A stretch of 64,000 bases of DNA from positions 1 through 64,000 of the forward strand of contig JAEEYO010000015.1 in NCBI GenBank assembly GCA_016288205.1, written 5' to 3'. Position numbers and translations under genes: made by a program. This DNA comes from Treponema sp. GTDB lineage: Bacteria > Spirochaetota > Spirochaetia > Treponematales > Treponemataceae. Each line of letters starts with the position of its first letter. Positions within the stretch are counted from its first letter, which is position 1. Shown here one piece after another: positions 38,551-47,782 of the stretch. The notes beneath the pieces are model-generated. The model worked only from the letters and a program-made list of their open reading frames with translations, did no database searches and had not been told where the DNA came from.

Positions 38551-40355
38551 TGAGCAAAGAAACTATTCCTTTAAGAAAAGACGTGCCCGCTGAATACAAG
38601 TGGGACCTGTCTGCAATTTATAAGTCTGATGATGAATGGGAAGCTGATTTGAAAGCTGTTCCCGCCGCCACTGAAAAACTCGTCGCGTTCAAGGGACGCC
38701 TGGGAGAAAGCAAGGAGACTCTTCTGGAGGCACTTCATGCTGACGAGGCTTTGGACCGCCTGATGGAAAATGTCTATCACTACGCGAGTCTTTTGCACGA
38801 GGCTGACCAGGGTGATGCTGACGCGCAGGACAAAGTGAATCGTGCGATGATGGCATACACAAAATGCGGTGCCGAGACAAGCTTTTATGTTCCCGAGCTT
38901 CTTTCAATCCCCGATGAAAAAATCAGGGCGTGGATTTCGGAGGATGATTTCGCCGACTACCGCATTTATATAGAAAAGATTTTGCACGGAAAGGAACATG
39001 CGCTTTCTGAAAAGGAAGAGAGAATCATGGCCCTTCATTCCGAGACGGCATCCACCGCCGACAACGCATTCAGTCTGCTCAATGACGTGGACATGAATTT
39101 CGGCACGGTAAAGGTTGACGGAAAGGACCTGCCACTCACTCACGGGACATGGAGCAATTTCTTGGAGAACCAGAACCGCGAGGTGAGAAAGGAAGCCTAC
39201 GAAAAATTCTACGCAGTGTATGAGTCTCATGCGAACACGCTCGCAGCACTCTACGCTGGATCCGTCGCCAACGATGTTTTCGTCGCACGCGCAAGGGGAT
39301 ACAAATCATCTCTCGACGCGGGACTTTTCGGAAACAAGGTGCCTGAGGAAGTTTACCGCAATCTGATTGATACCGTGCATAAAAATCTGGAGCCGCTTCA
39401 CAGATTCTATTCGCTCAGAAAAAAAGTTCTCGGCGTGGATGATCTCCGTCATTACGATGTCTACGTGCCGCTTGTAAAATCAGTAAAGAGCCACATCACC
39501 TATGAGGAATCCGTGGAGATTGTCAGAAACGCGCTTTCCGTCCTTGGAAAAGATTACACCGACACTCTCTGCAACGGACTTTTGCACGGATGGGCTGACC
39601 GCTATGAGAACAAGGGAAAAAATTCCGGCGCATTCTCTTCCGGCTGCTACAAGGGATATCCGTACATTCTTCTGAACTACGACGAGGACACAATCCGCGA
39701 TGTTTACACGATGGCACACGAGGGAGGACACTCCATGCACTCATGGTTCAGCGTCCACAACAATCCCTTCATGAGCTACGAGTACACCATCTTCGAGGCT
39801 GAAGTCGCATCCACATTCAACGAGGAGCTTGTGTTTGAGTACATGCTCAAAGAGGCAAACGCAAAGGGCGACACAAACCTTGCGACATATCTTCTGTCCA
39901 TGCGCGCGAACGACATCCTTGCCACATTGCACCGTCAGACCATGTTCGCAGAGTTCGAGCTTAAGACACACGAGAGCCTTGAGCAGGGAATTCCTTTGAC
40001 GACTGACAAACTCCGCTCAATCTACCGCGAGCTTCTGGAGCAGTACTTCGGACCCGAGATGCATTTTGAAAAATCAAGCGACATGGAAGGACTCCGCATC
40101 CCGCATTTCTACAACGCGTTCTATGTCTACAAATATGCCACGGGAATCTCCGCGTCCCTCGCCCTCGCAAAACGTGTGACAAACGGCGGCGAAAAAGAAA
40201 AGGAAGATTACTTCAAGTTCCTGAAAAGCGGCGGCTCAAGATACCCGATTGAAAGTCTCCGTGTAGCCGGTGTGGACATGGCAAGCTCAGAACCGATTCA
40301 GGCGGCACTGGACACATTCGCATCGCTGGTCTCACAGCTTGAGGAAAGACTTTAA
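38550..40355 (+). CDS. pepF: oligoendopeptidase F (M3)
   Basis: HEGGHSMHSWFS zinc motif and M3 family layout. Confidence 0.92.
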   Translation: MSKETIPLRKDVPAEYKWDLSAIYKSDDEWEADLKAVPAATEKLVAFKGRLGESKETLLEALHADEALDRLMENVYHYASLLHEADQGDADAQDKVNRAMMAYTKCGAETSFYVPELLSIPDEKIRAWISEDDFADYRIYIEKILHGKEHALSEKEERIMALHSETASTADNAFSLLNDVDMNFGTVKVDGKDLPLTHGTWSNFLENQNREVRKEAYEKFYAVYESHANTLAALYAGSVANDVFVARARGYKSSLDAGLFGNKVPEEVYRNLIDTVHKNLEPLHRFYSLRKKVLGVDDLRHYDVYVPLVKSVKSHITYEESVEIVRNALSVLGKDYTDTLCNGLLHGWADRYENKGKNSGAFSSGCYKGYPYILLNYDEDTIRDVYTMAHEGGHSMHSWFSVHNNPFMSYEYTIFEAEVASTFNEELVFEYMLKEANAKGDTNLATYLLSMRANDILATLHRQTMFAEFELKTHESLEQGIPLTTDKLRSIYRELLEQYFGPEMHFEKSSDMEGLRIPHFYNAFYVYKYATGISASLALAKRVTNGGEKEKEDYFKFLKSGGSRYPIESLRVAGVDMASSEPIQAALDTFASLVSQLEERL

Positions 40356-40358
40356 CGA

Positions 40359-40466
40359 GTGGAAAGTAACGAGTTGAAAACGGAAAGTGGAAAACGGAAA
40401 GCTAGTGGACATACTATGAAACGAGCATCCAAACTTTCCACTTTCATCTTTCAACTTTCCACTTGT
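40359..40466. repeat. GTGGAAA/GTTGAAA heptad repeats in inverted orientation
   Basis: Forward GAGTGGAAAGTAACGAGTTGAAAACGGAAAGTGGAAA; reverse CTTTCCACTTTCATCTTTCAACTTTCCAC. Confidence 0.8.
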
Positions 40467-40471
40467 TCCGC

Positions 40472-40500
40472 TTGACATCTTTTTAAAATAGTTCTATATT
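40472..40500 (+). promoter_or_regulatory. promoter of the rtcB-prfH transcript
   Basis: TTGACA-N17-TATATT; predicted +1 at 40507. Confidence 0.8.
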
Positions 40501-40506
40501 AAAACC

Positions 40507-40527
40507 ATGTTCCGTATGGAGCGTTAA
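40507..40527 (+). other. 6-codon mini-ORF (MFRMER*) starting at the predicted +1
   Basis: ATGTTCCGTATGGAGCGTTAA; ATG coincides with the predicted transcription start. Confidence 0.4.
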
Positions 40528-40548
40528 ATTAATTTCAGGAGGCCAGTT

Positions 40549-40608
40549 ATGAAAAAGAATCTTTATCCCATTGCAACAACAGAAAGAGGACTGGCCGGAC
40601 GCTCATAA
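40549..40608 (+). CDS. 19-aa leader peptide candidate MKKNLYPIATTERGLAGRS
   Basis: ATG 6 nt after a perfect AGGAGG. Confidence 0.6.
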   Translation: MKKNLYPIATTERGLAGRS

Positions 40609-40703
40609 AAAAATCCGTCTGAATTAAAATTCCAAGTTAAGGTATTTTCGCTACTCCTCTTTTTTCAACAAATTAATTAATTTCTCTTTTTTATTTTTTT
40701 AAT

Positions 40704-40736
40704 CAGCTGCGGGAAGTTTTAAATTTCCTGCATCTG
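40704..40736 (+). other. hairpin just upstream of the rtcB Shine-Dalgarno
   Basis: CAGCTGCGGGAA...TTCCTGCATCTG, about 11 of 12 pairs including one wobble. Confidence 0.5.
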
Positions 40737-40756
40737 AAAAATCGCACAGGAGTTAT

Positions 40757-41917
40757 ATGAGCGAAAAATTTTTGCAGGGTAAAATCGGCTCTGCTACCAT
40801 TCATTGCACGAACAATGAAAATACGGATGTGGATTCTTATGCAATTCACCAGATAAAAAATCTTCTGGACAACGAGGCATCCAGGGAAAGCAAAATCGAA
40901 ATCATGCCCGACGTTCATCCGGGAAAAGTCTGCACGATCGGACTCACAATGACGGTCGGAAAAAGAGTCATCCCGGAGATTGTCGGAATTGACATCGGCT
41001 GTGGTCTTACGGTCGCCAGGTTAAAGCTGGTGCGTCCTGAATTTCAAAAATTGGACACGGTAATCCGCGAGAGAGTTCCATCGGGTTTTGAAAAACACAA
41101 GATGCCTCCACGACGCTCGGATGAAATTGACTTGACATCGCTTTGCTGCTGGGACAAACTTCGCAAAAATGACGACGGTTCCGCACGCGCTCTTCTCGGA
41201 CTCGGGACTCTCGGCGGAGGAAATCATTTCATTGAGGTAGACCGCGACGAGGAGAAAAATCCCTATCTCGTAATCCATTCCGGAAGCAGGCACTTGGGAT
41301 GCGAAGTCTCGGATTTTTATCTGAAGGAGGGACACAAAATCCTGAAAGGTCGCGGTGAGGACGTGCCTTACGAGATGACTTATCTTGAGGGCGAGCTGAT
41401 GGAAAAATACATCCACGACATAAAAATCGTGAGTGATTTCGCGTCGCTCAACCGAAGCATTATGATTGACGAAATCTGCCGGGGAATGAAATGGAAGATT
41501 GAGGATGAGTGGACCTGCTGCCACAACTACATTGATTTTTCTCCTGAGCTTGACCGCCTCATTTTGCGTAAGGGAGCGATATCCGCAAGAAAAGATGAGC
41601 GCGTAATCATTCCGGTGAACATGCGTGACGGTGTGATTCTCGGGTTCGGAAAGGGAAACGAGCGATGGAACTTTTCGGCACCACACGGCTCGGGCAGGAT
41701 TCAAAAAAGGGAGGACATAAAAAAATCGCATACGGTCTCTGAGTTCAAGTCCTCCATGAAGGGAATCTACTCAAGCTGCATCGGAAAATCAACTCTGGAC
41801 GAGGCACCTTTCGCATACCGTCCGATCTCAGAAATCCTTGAGTCCATTGAGGAGACTGTCAGCGTGGAAAAAATCATCCGCCCGGTCTACAGTTTCAAGG
41901 CGGGAGGTGAAGACTGA
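40757..41917 (+). CDS. rtcB: RtcB-family RNA ligase (RtcB2-like)
   Basis: MPDVHPGKVCTIGLTM, GIDIGCGLTV, LGTLGGGNHFIE, HSGSRHLG, SAPHGSGR; directly followed by prfH. Confidence 0.93.
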   Translation: MSEKFLQGKIGSATIHCTNNENTDVDSYAIHQIKNLLDNEASRESKIEIMPDVHPGKVCTIGLTMTVGKRVIPEIVGIDIGCGLTVARLKLVRPEFQKLDTVIRERVPSGFEKHKMPPRRSDEIDLTSLCCWDKLRKNDDGSARALLGLGTLGGGNHFIEVDRDEEKNPYLVIHSGSRHLGCEVSDFYLKEGHKILKGRGEDVPYEMTYLEGELMEKYIHDIKIVSDFASLNRSIMIDEICRGMKWKIEDEWTCCHNYIDFSPELDRLILRKGAISARKDERVIIPVNMRDGVILGFGKGNERWNFSAPHGSGRIQKREDIKKSHTVSEFKSSMKGIYSSCIGKSTLDEAPFAYRPISEILESIEETVSVEKIIRPVYSFKAGGED

Positions 41918-42579
41918 TGGAAGGAAAAATCCTGATACAGATTTCAAGCGGACGAGGCCCCGCGGAATGTGAGCTTGCCGTTGGACTTTTTGCACAGTCA
42001 CTCGCAAAGGAATTCAAGGGCATGAGAATTCTTGAAAAGCACAGAAGCGGAACCTGGGAAAAAATTCCAAAATCAAAACTGAAGGACGAATGTTTTAACT
42101 CAGTGATTGCGGAAATTGATTTTCACACACCGGAGTCCAAACCCAATCTTTGCGGCTCGGTTCTCTGGATTTGCAAAAGCCCTTTCAGACCCAAGCACGG
42201 AAGGAAAAATTGGTTCATTGACGTGAGCGAGGTGGAAAACTTCACGGATGAAAAAATCAGCCTTGATGAAAAAGACATCCGCATGGAGCGATTTCACTGT
42301 GGAGGAAACGGAGGCCAGAACGTAAACAAGGTTGAAACAGGGGTCCGCCTGATTCACATCCTCACCGGGATTTCGGTGACTGCGACGGAGGAAAGAAGCC
42401 AGCATTTGAACCGTGCGATTGCGATGAGAAAACTGGAGGAGAGAATCCGTGAAAAAATCAAGGAGGAGAACTCAGGACGTGAGAGCGAGAGATGGGAAAA
42501 ACACTGCACGCTTGAGCGAGGGAACCCAATCCGTGTTTATGAAGGGATGGGGTTTACACCCAAAGCTCAGTGCAAATAA
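41917..42579 (+). CDS. prfH: peptide chain release factor homolog PrfH
   Basis: FHCGGNGGQNVNKVETGVRLIHILTGISVTATEERSQHLNRAIAMRKL (GGQ) paired with rtcB. Confidence 0.92.
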   Translation: MEGKILIQISSGRGPAECELAVGLFAQSLAKEFKGMRILEKHRSGTWEKIPKSKLKDECFNSVIAEIDFHTPESKPNLCGSVLWICKSPFRPKHGRKNWFIDVSEVENFTDEKISLDEKDIRMERFHCGGNGGQNVNKVETGVRLIHILTGISVTATEERSQHLNRAIAMRKLEERIREKIKEENSGRESERWEKHCTLERGNPIRVYEGMGFTPKAQCK

Positions 42580-44639
42580 ACCATCAGGAGCATTATGTCG
42601 CTGTTTCGGATTCCGCTGATTCTTGATGCCTGTCCCAAAGTCATGGGACGGATTTTCTCCAGCTTGCCACGGCTTTCCGCGCTCAGGGCAACGACTTTTC
42701 CGTAGTCAAAATTTGATGGGATCCGGGCATTTTCCATTCTGTGCATTTTCGCCACGCGGGCATCCTGCTTTTCAATGTAGTAGCGGTACTTGAAATCTTC
42801 CTGTGCCAGAGTCCACTGCATGTCAGTGAAGGTGCCCGGATTTTCCGCCGTGGGATGAGATGAGATATATGCGAGTGCCTCATCAACCGCGGCATATTTT
42901 TCCCTGAGAAGATTCATCTGCGTGTCGGAGATGAGACCTACGCGATGTCCCTTTTCACGGAGCCTTCTGTCGCATGTGTCGTGCCTCAGTTTCAGGCGGT
43001 ACTCTGCACGTGCTGTGAACATCCTGTACGGCTCCTTTGTTCCGAGCGTCACCAGATCGTCAATCAGAACTCCGATGTATGCCTCGTCCCTTCCGAGAAT
43101 CAGCGGCTCATATTCAGGAATCTCATGGACTTTTTCAAATCCGTTTTCCTTCGAGAATGAAATCAACTTTTCGGAAAGTCTTTCGGTCTCCCTCTCGGAG
43201 ATTGCGGCGAAATCTTTCAGTTCGTCCTTGGTAAAACGTGGCTTGGGCTGGAATCTTCCCGGCTCCATTGACGAAGGACTTGAACCCAAACTTGAGTCAG
43301 AGTCACAAAGCGGACCGCAGATTTTTTTGTGCTCCCTCGCATAAAGACCGGCGTTGATTCCCGCGACCAATCCCTGACCGGCTGCCTCCTCGTAACCTGA
43401 AGTTCCGTTAATCTGGCCCGCGTTAAAAAGTCCCGCGACCCTTTTTGTCTCAAGGCTCGGAAAAAGCTGGGTCGGCTCCACGTAATCGTACTCGACGGCG
43501 TAACCAGGCCGACTCACGGTACAGTTCTCGAATCCGCTCATCGTGCGCAAAAATGCGTCCTGCACTTCCTCGGGCAAAGACGATGAAAGTCCGTTCAGAT
43601 AAATCTCGTCGGTCTCAAGTCCCTCGGGCTCAACAAAAAGCTGGTGTCTCTCGCGCTCGGGAAAACGCATCACCTTGTCCTCAATGGAAGGGCAATAACG
43701 AGGCCCCACTCCGCTGATTTTTCCAGAGTAAAGTGGCGAGCGACCAATGTTCTCGCGGATGATTTTGTGCGTCTCTGAGTTCGTGTAGACCATGTGGCAT
43801 GGAACCATCGGGCGGTCCACGCTCTCGTCGTCGAAGCTGAATGGTATAACGTCGCTGTCTCCGTCCTGAATCTCAAGCTTTGAAAAATCCACCGTGTGCC
43901 TGAGGATTCTTGGAGGAGTTCCTGTCTTCAATCTTCCTGTGGTGAATCCCAAACGGTTCAGGCTTTCCGTAAGACCGAACGCACCCTGCTCACCGAGACG
44001 ACCGCACGGGGCATCAAACTCACCGATGAAAATGCGTCCTCCCAAAAAAGTTCCAGTCGTCAGAACCACCGAGCGAACAGGAATCACCCTGCCCCTTTCC
44101 GTCACCACGCCGATGACCTTTTGCCTCATTCCGCTTTTTGCAGCCTTCGTCGCAAACTCGTAATCCGCAGAGCCACGCTTTTCACCCGGGATGCTTCCGT
44201 AATCAGCAGCGGAGTCACTTGAATCCGGGAGAGGAGTTGTGGATGCGACCGTCAGAATGTCAACGGCTGTGTCCATCAATGTGGAAAGATTGGGTGTTGT
44301 CTCAAGACATTTGCGTGCGAGCTGAGAGTAAGTGATTTTATCTGCCTGTGAGCGGGGAGCCTGAACTGCGGGACCACGGCTTCTGTTGAGCAAGCGGAAC
44401 TGAATCATGGAGCGGTCAATGAGCTTTCCCATCTCACCGCCAAGCGCGTCAATCTCACGCACGATGTTTCCTTTCGCAATGCCGCCGATCGAGGGATTGC
44501 AACTCATGCGTCCGATTGAGTCCACGGTCTGAGTAATCAATACGGTCTTAAGTCCCATGCGGGCACAAGCAAGCGAGGCTTCTATTCCAGCGTGGCCGCC
44601 CCCAACCACCGCAACATCAAATGAATCATAAAAAGACAT
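42567..44639 (-). CDS. mnmG: tRNA uridine-5-carboxymethylaminomethyl(34) synthesis enzyme MnmG
   Basis: VAVVGGGHAGIEASLACARMG...SCNPSIGGIAKGNIVREIDALGG. Confidence 0.95.
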   Translation of the reverse strand: MSFYDSFDVAVVGGGHAGIEASLACARMGLKTVLITQTVDSIGRMSCNPSIGGIAKGNIVREIDALGGEMGKLIDRSMIQFRLLNRSRGPAVQAPRSQADKITYSQLARKCLETTPNLSTLMDTAVDILTVASTTPLPDSSDSAADYGSIPGEKRGSADYEFATKAAKSGMRQKVIGVVTERGRVIPVRSVVLTTGTFLGGRIFIGEFDAPCGRLGEQGAFGLTESLNRLGFTTGRLKTGTPPRILRHTVDFSKLEIQDGDSDVIPFSFDDESVDRPMVPCHMVYTNSETHKIIRENIGRSPLYSGKISGVGPRYCPSIEDKVMRFPERERHQLFVEPEGLETDEIYLNGLSSSLPEEVQDAFLRTMSGFENCTVSRPGYAVEYDYVEPTQLFPSLETKRVAGLFNAGQINGTSGYEEAAGQGLVAGINAGLYAREHKKICGPLCDSDSSLGSSPSSMEPGRFQPKPRFTKDELKDFAAISERETERLSEKLISFSKENGFEKVHEIPEYEPLILGRDEAYIGVLIDDLVTLGTKEPYRMFTARAEYRLKLRHDTCDRRLREKGHRVGLISDTQMNLLREKYAAVDEALAYISSHPTAENPGTFTDMQWTLAQEDFKYRYYIEKQDARVAKMHRMENARIPSNFDYGKVVALSAESRGKLEKIRPMTLGQASRISGIRNSDIMLLMVYLH

Positions 44640-44646
44640 GATGGGG

Positions 44647-44675
44647 ATTATAGCAGATTTTCATAGTTTGTACAA
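44647..44675 (-). promoter_or_regulatory. mnmG promoter (predicted ~1-nt 5' UTR)
   Basis: Minus strand TTGTAC-N17-TATAAT-CCCCATC-ATG. Confidence 0.65.
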
Positions 44676-44708
44676 TGTGGACCAAAAATCGTTTTCAGCC
44701 GTCCACTC

Positions 44709-45467
44709 TCACTTTTCACCTTCCCTCACCTTGTCGAACCTGAACGCATCAAGGAATTTCTTTGCGCGGTCGGTTTTCGGGGAGGTGAAAAAATCATCCG
44801 GGGAGGCTTCCTCAACAATGTTTCCCTCGTCAATGAAAACAATGCGGTCGGCAACTGCACGGGCAAACTCCATCTGGTGGGTCACAATCAACATAGTGGA
44901 GCCGCTTTTGGCAAGGTCTACCATCACGTCAAGAACCTCGCGAACCATCTCCGGGTCAAGGGCGGCAGTCACTTCGTCAAAAAGCATAATCTCTGGATGC
45001 ATGCACAAAGCACGGACAATCGCCACACGCTGCTTCTGTCCGCCAGACAAGGTACGAGGGTATACGTTGGCCTTATCCTCAAGTCCCACGCGGGCAAGCC
45101 ATTGCATCGCCTCTTTTTCAACCTCTGCCCTGTCACGTTTCTGGGCCTTCATGGGACCGAGCAGGATATTTTTCAGCACCGTCATGTGAGGGAAAAGATC
45201 GTAGCTCTGGAAGACCATGCCGATTTTCTGTCTGACCAAATGCATGTCCTTTTTCATGCCGCTGATTTTATTTCCGTCAAGCAGAATCTCTCCGTCCTCA
45301 ATCATCTCAAGACCGTTTATGCATCTGAGCAACGTGCTTTTTCCGCAGCCCGAGGGACCGAGAATCACGACCACCTCACCCTTCTGAACATCAAGGGAAA
45401 CACCGTTCAAAATATATTCGCTTCCAAAATGCTTCTTTACATTCTTCACTTCAAGCAACGCCATCAT
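44709..45467 (-). CDS. polar amino acid ABC transporter ATP-binding protein
   Basis: Walker A GPSGCGKST, LSGGQKQRVAIVRAL, LFDEVTAALDPE. Confidence 0.92.
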   Translation of the reverse strand: MMALLEVKNVKKHFGSEYILNGVSLDVQKGEVVVILGPSGCGKSTLLRCINGLEMIEDGEILLDGNKISGMKKDMHLVRQKIGMVFQSYDLFPHMTVLKNILLGPMKAQKRDRAEVEKEAMQWLARVGLEDKANVYPRTLSGGQKQRVAIVRALCMHPEIMLFDEVTAALDPEMVREVLDVMVDLAKSGSTMLIVTHQMEFARAVADRIVFIDEGNIVEEASPDDFFTSPKTDRAKKFLDAFRFDKVREGEK

Positions 45468-46165
45468 TTGCCTCCCTGTTTCTTTTCAATATGCGAGCCG
45501 AGCATGGAAAGCGGCCAGCACACAATAAAATACATGAAAAAAATTGTCGCGTAAACAGCGATGGATGCGGTCGGAACCGTGAGCCTGTTTGACTCAATGA
45601 TTTGCTGTCCGATTTTCACCACCTCAATCACACCGACGAAAACCACGAGCGATGTAGTCTTCACCATTCTCGTAATCAGATTCAGACTCAAGGGAACAAG
45701 ACGACGCACGGCCTGAGGCATTATTATATGGAAGAAAATCTGTCGCTCAGTAAGTCCGATCGCACGTCCGCTCTCATACTGATGAACCGGCATGGACTCA
45801 AGCGCGCCACGCACCAAATCTCCCATCTCCGCGGTTCCCCAAAGTGTGAAAACCAAAATGCTCGCCGTCTCTCCGCTTAAAGAGATTCCGAAACTTCTTG
45901 TCAGACCGTAGTAAGCCAAAAAGAGCAGGACCATCTGTGGCATGATTCTCATAAACTCAAGATAAATTCTGCACAAGATTTTCACCGGACGATTTTTCAC
46001 CGTCATCAACATTCCGAAAAGACATCCGAAAATAAGTGAAAGGACAACCGACACAGCCGCGATCCATACAGTCACTCCGAGCCCACCCAAAAGTCGCGCG
46101 AAATTTTTTCCCTGGAACAAAACACCGAAAGCCGATGACACGGCACTACGCACCGAACTGTCCAT
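45464..46165 (-). CDS. amino acid ABC transporter permease
   Basis: HisM-type permease; SD AGGAGG. Confidence 0.88.
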   Translation of the reverse strand: MDSSVRSAVSSAFGVLFQGKNFARLLGGLGVTVWIAAVSVVLSLIFGCLFGMLMTVKNRPVKILCRIYLEFMRIMPQMVLLFLAYYGLTRSFGISLSGETASILVFTLWGTAEMGDLVRGALESMPVHQYESGRAIGLTERQIFFHIIMPQAVRRLVPLSLNLITRMVKTTSLVVFVGVIEVVKIGQQIIESNRLTVPTASIAVYATIFFMYFIVCWPLSMLGSHIEKKQGGK

Positions 46166-46805
46166 AACGCAGCCTCCTTTCCGCAATGCCGCTCAAAATT
46201 GAAATGGGGAGCAGCAGGATAAAATATGCGATCACAAGCAGGGTCAGAGCCTCGTCGGTTTTGTAATAAAGTCCGATCAGGTCCTTCGCGACGTACATCA
46301 AATCAGCGAGTGCGACGGCAGAAAACATTGAGGTCTCTTTTATCAAAAACATGATGTTCGCGCACACACCCGGAATGCTCACCGAAAATGCCTGGGGCAA
46401 AATCACATAGCGGACAATCTGCGATGGCTTAAGACCAATGCACTGCCCCGACTCAATCTGCACCTGACTCACAGTTTCCAACGACGACCTGAAAGTCTCA
46501 GCCATGTAGGAGCCGCCCAAAAAAGTCAGGCCGATTATTCCGCACTGCTCCGAGCTGAGTTTGATTCCCAATCTTGGAAGAGCGAAGTAAAGAAAAAAGA
46601 GCTGAATCAAAAGAGGTGTGTTCCGTGAAAGCTCCGTGTAGATTTTTACAATCTGAGAAAGCACCGGGATTTTAAAAAGTCTGATTACCGCACAAAGGAT
46701 TCCGAGCACAATGCACAGCGCGATGCTGATCAAGGCAATTCTGAGAGTGAGCCACGCGGCCTGCATGTAAAGAGGAATCACTTCGGAAATAAATGCAAAG
46801 TCCAT
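46146..46805 (-). CDS. amino acid ABC transporter permease
   Basis: HisM-type permease with YTELSRNTPLLIQLFFLYFALPRLG. Confidence 0.88.
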   Translation of the reverse strand: MDFAFISEVIPLYMQAAWLTLRIALISIALCIVLGILCAVIRLFKIPVLSQIVKIYTELSRNTPLLIQLFFLYFALPRLGIKLSSEQCGIIGLTFLGGSYMAETFRSSLETVSQVQIESGQCIGLKPSQIVRYVILPQAFSVSIPGVCANIMFLIKETSMFSAVALADLMYVAKDLIGLYYKTDEALTLLVIAYFILLLPISILSGIAERRLRYGQFGA

Positions 46806-46815
46806 AATTGCAACT

Positions 46816-46844
46816 AGATTAACTGATTTTCCCTCCCATGTCAA
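46816..46844 (-). promoter_or_regulatory. ABC permease operon promoter (predicted ~4-nt 5' UTR)
   Basis: TTGACA-N17-TAATCT on minus strand, ATG at 46805. Confidence 0.6.
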
Positions 46845-46870
46845 TATAATGGACATATTTGCGCCTTCTA

Positions 46871-46899
46871 TTGAATAAATCAAGTTTTAATGCTAACAT
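46871..46899 (+). promoter_or_regulatory. promoter of three-gene unknown cassette (predicted ~1-nt 5' UTR)
   Basis: TTGAAT-N17-TAACAT, ATG at 46907. Confidence 0.55.
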
Positions 46900-46906
46900 A
46901 AAAATC

Positions 46907-47770
46907 ATGAGCAGACGAAGCCAAAAGCTTAAAGCGGACATTGCGAACATTTTTAAAATCACCTGCGGACTCATTCTGTCGCTCGCGTCAATTTTCTGGA
47001 TGACATTGCAGACAAGAAAAAACATGCGGATTGAATATGCCACAAGAAGCCCCGACACTCTTTTCAAAGGACAGACTTCAGCCAAAAGCGAGGAGGCCAT
47101 TTTTCTTTGCTCCATTCTCCAGAAGATAGAAAATAATTTTACGGATGAATTTATGGAAGATATTGAAACTCTTTCACAAAGAAGTTCTCTCAGTCCTGAC
47201 GTAAAAAATTACATGCTCAATTTCAAGACATATTGCGAGCAACATACGACAAAGAAAAAGCCGAAGACCGGTGCGGTGGAAGCTGTATATTTCGTGAGAG
47301 GAGTTTTTCCGCTGATTGATTTTCTTAAACAAAACGGACTCAACGACGGCGAGACACTTTCATACTCGGAGGTCATCCCGTACTATTGCATAAAATATTT
47401 CGAGCAGGGAAACAAAAAAAATCAGACGAGCAAAAACCCGATGAACCTCAACCTGTACGAAACTTACATTAAAACCTTCGCGTCCATGAACAAAAAACTC
47501 TCCGAAAAAGGAGCCGACATAATCTGCCTGTACACAAAGGCATCGTTTGACTGCCTGAAGAAAAAAAGCGACAAGATTGGTCTGAGACAAATTCAGGACA
47601 GCATAAAAAAATACCAGAGCGAGTTCATGAATGAGATTGGCAATGACGGAATCTATGAGCGGCAGAAAAATTACCTGAGCTCATCCCTCGTGATTCTGGG
47701 CAACGCAATAAACAAGACCAGATGGGAAAAGAAAAAACTTGACGAATACAAGATTCCGGTCACAAAATAG
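46907..47770 (+). CDS. hypothetical protein with N-terminal TM segment (cassette gene A)
   Basis: ORF; TM ITCGLILSLASIFWMTLQ. Confidence 0.6.
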   Translation: MSRRSQKLKADIANIFKITCGLILSLASIFWMTLQTRKNMRIEYATRSPDTLFKGQTSAKSEEAIFLCSILQKIENNFTDEFMEDIETLSQRSSLSPDVKNYMLNFKTYCEQHTTKKKPKTGAVEAVYFVRGVFPLIDFLKQNGLNDGETLSYSEVIPYYCIKYFEQGNKKNQTSKNPMNLNLYETYIKTFASMNKKLSEKGADIICLYTKASFDCLKKKSDKIGLRQIQDSIKKYQSEFMNEIGNDGIYERQKNYLSSSLVILGNAINKTRWEKKKLDEYKIPVTK

Positions 47771-47782
47771 GGGGAACCAGAA

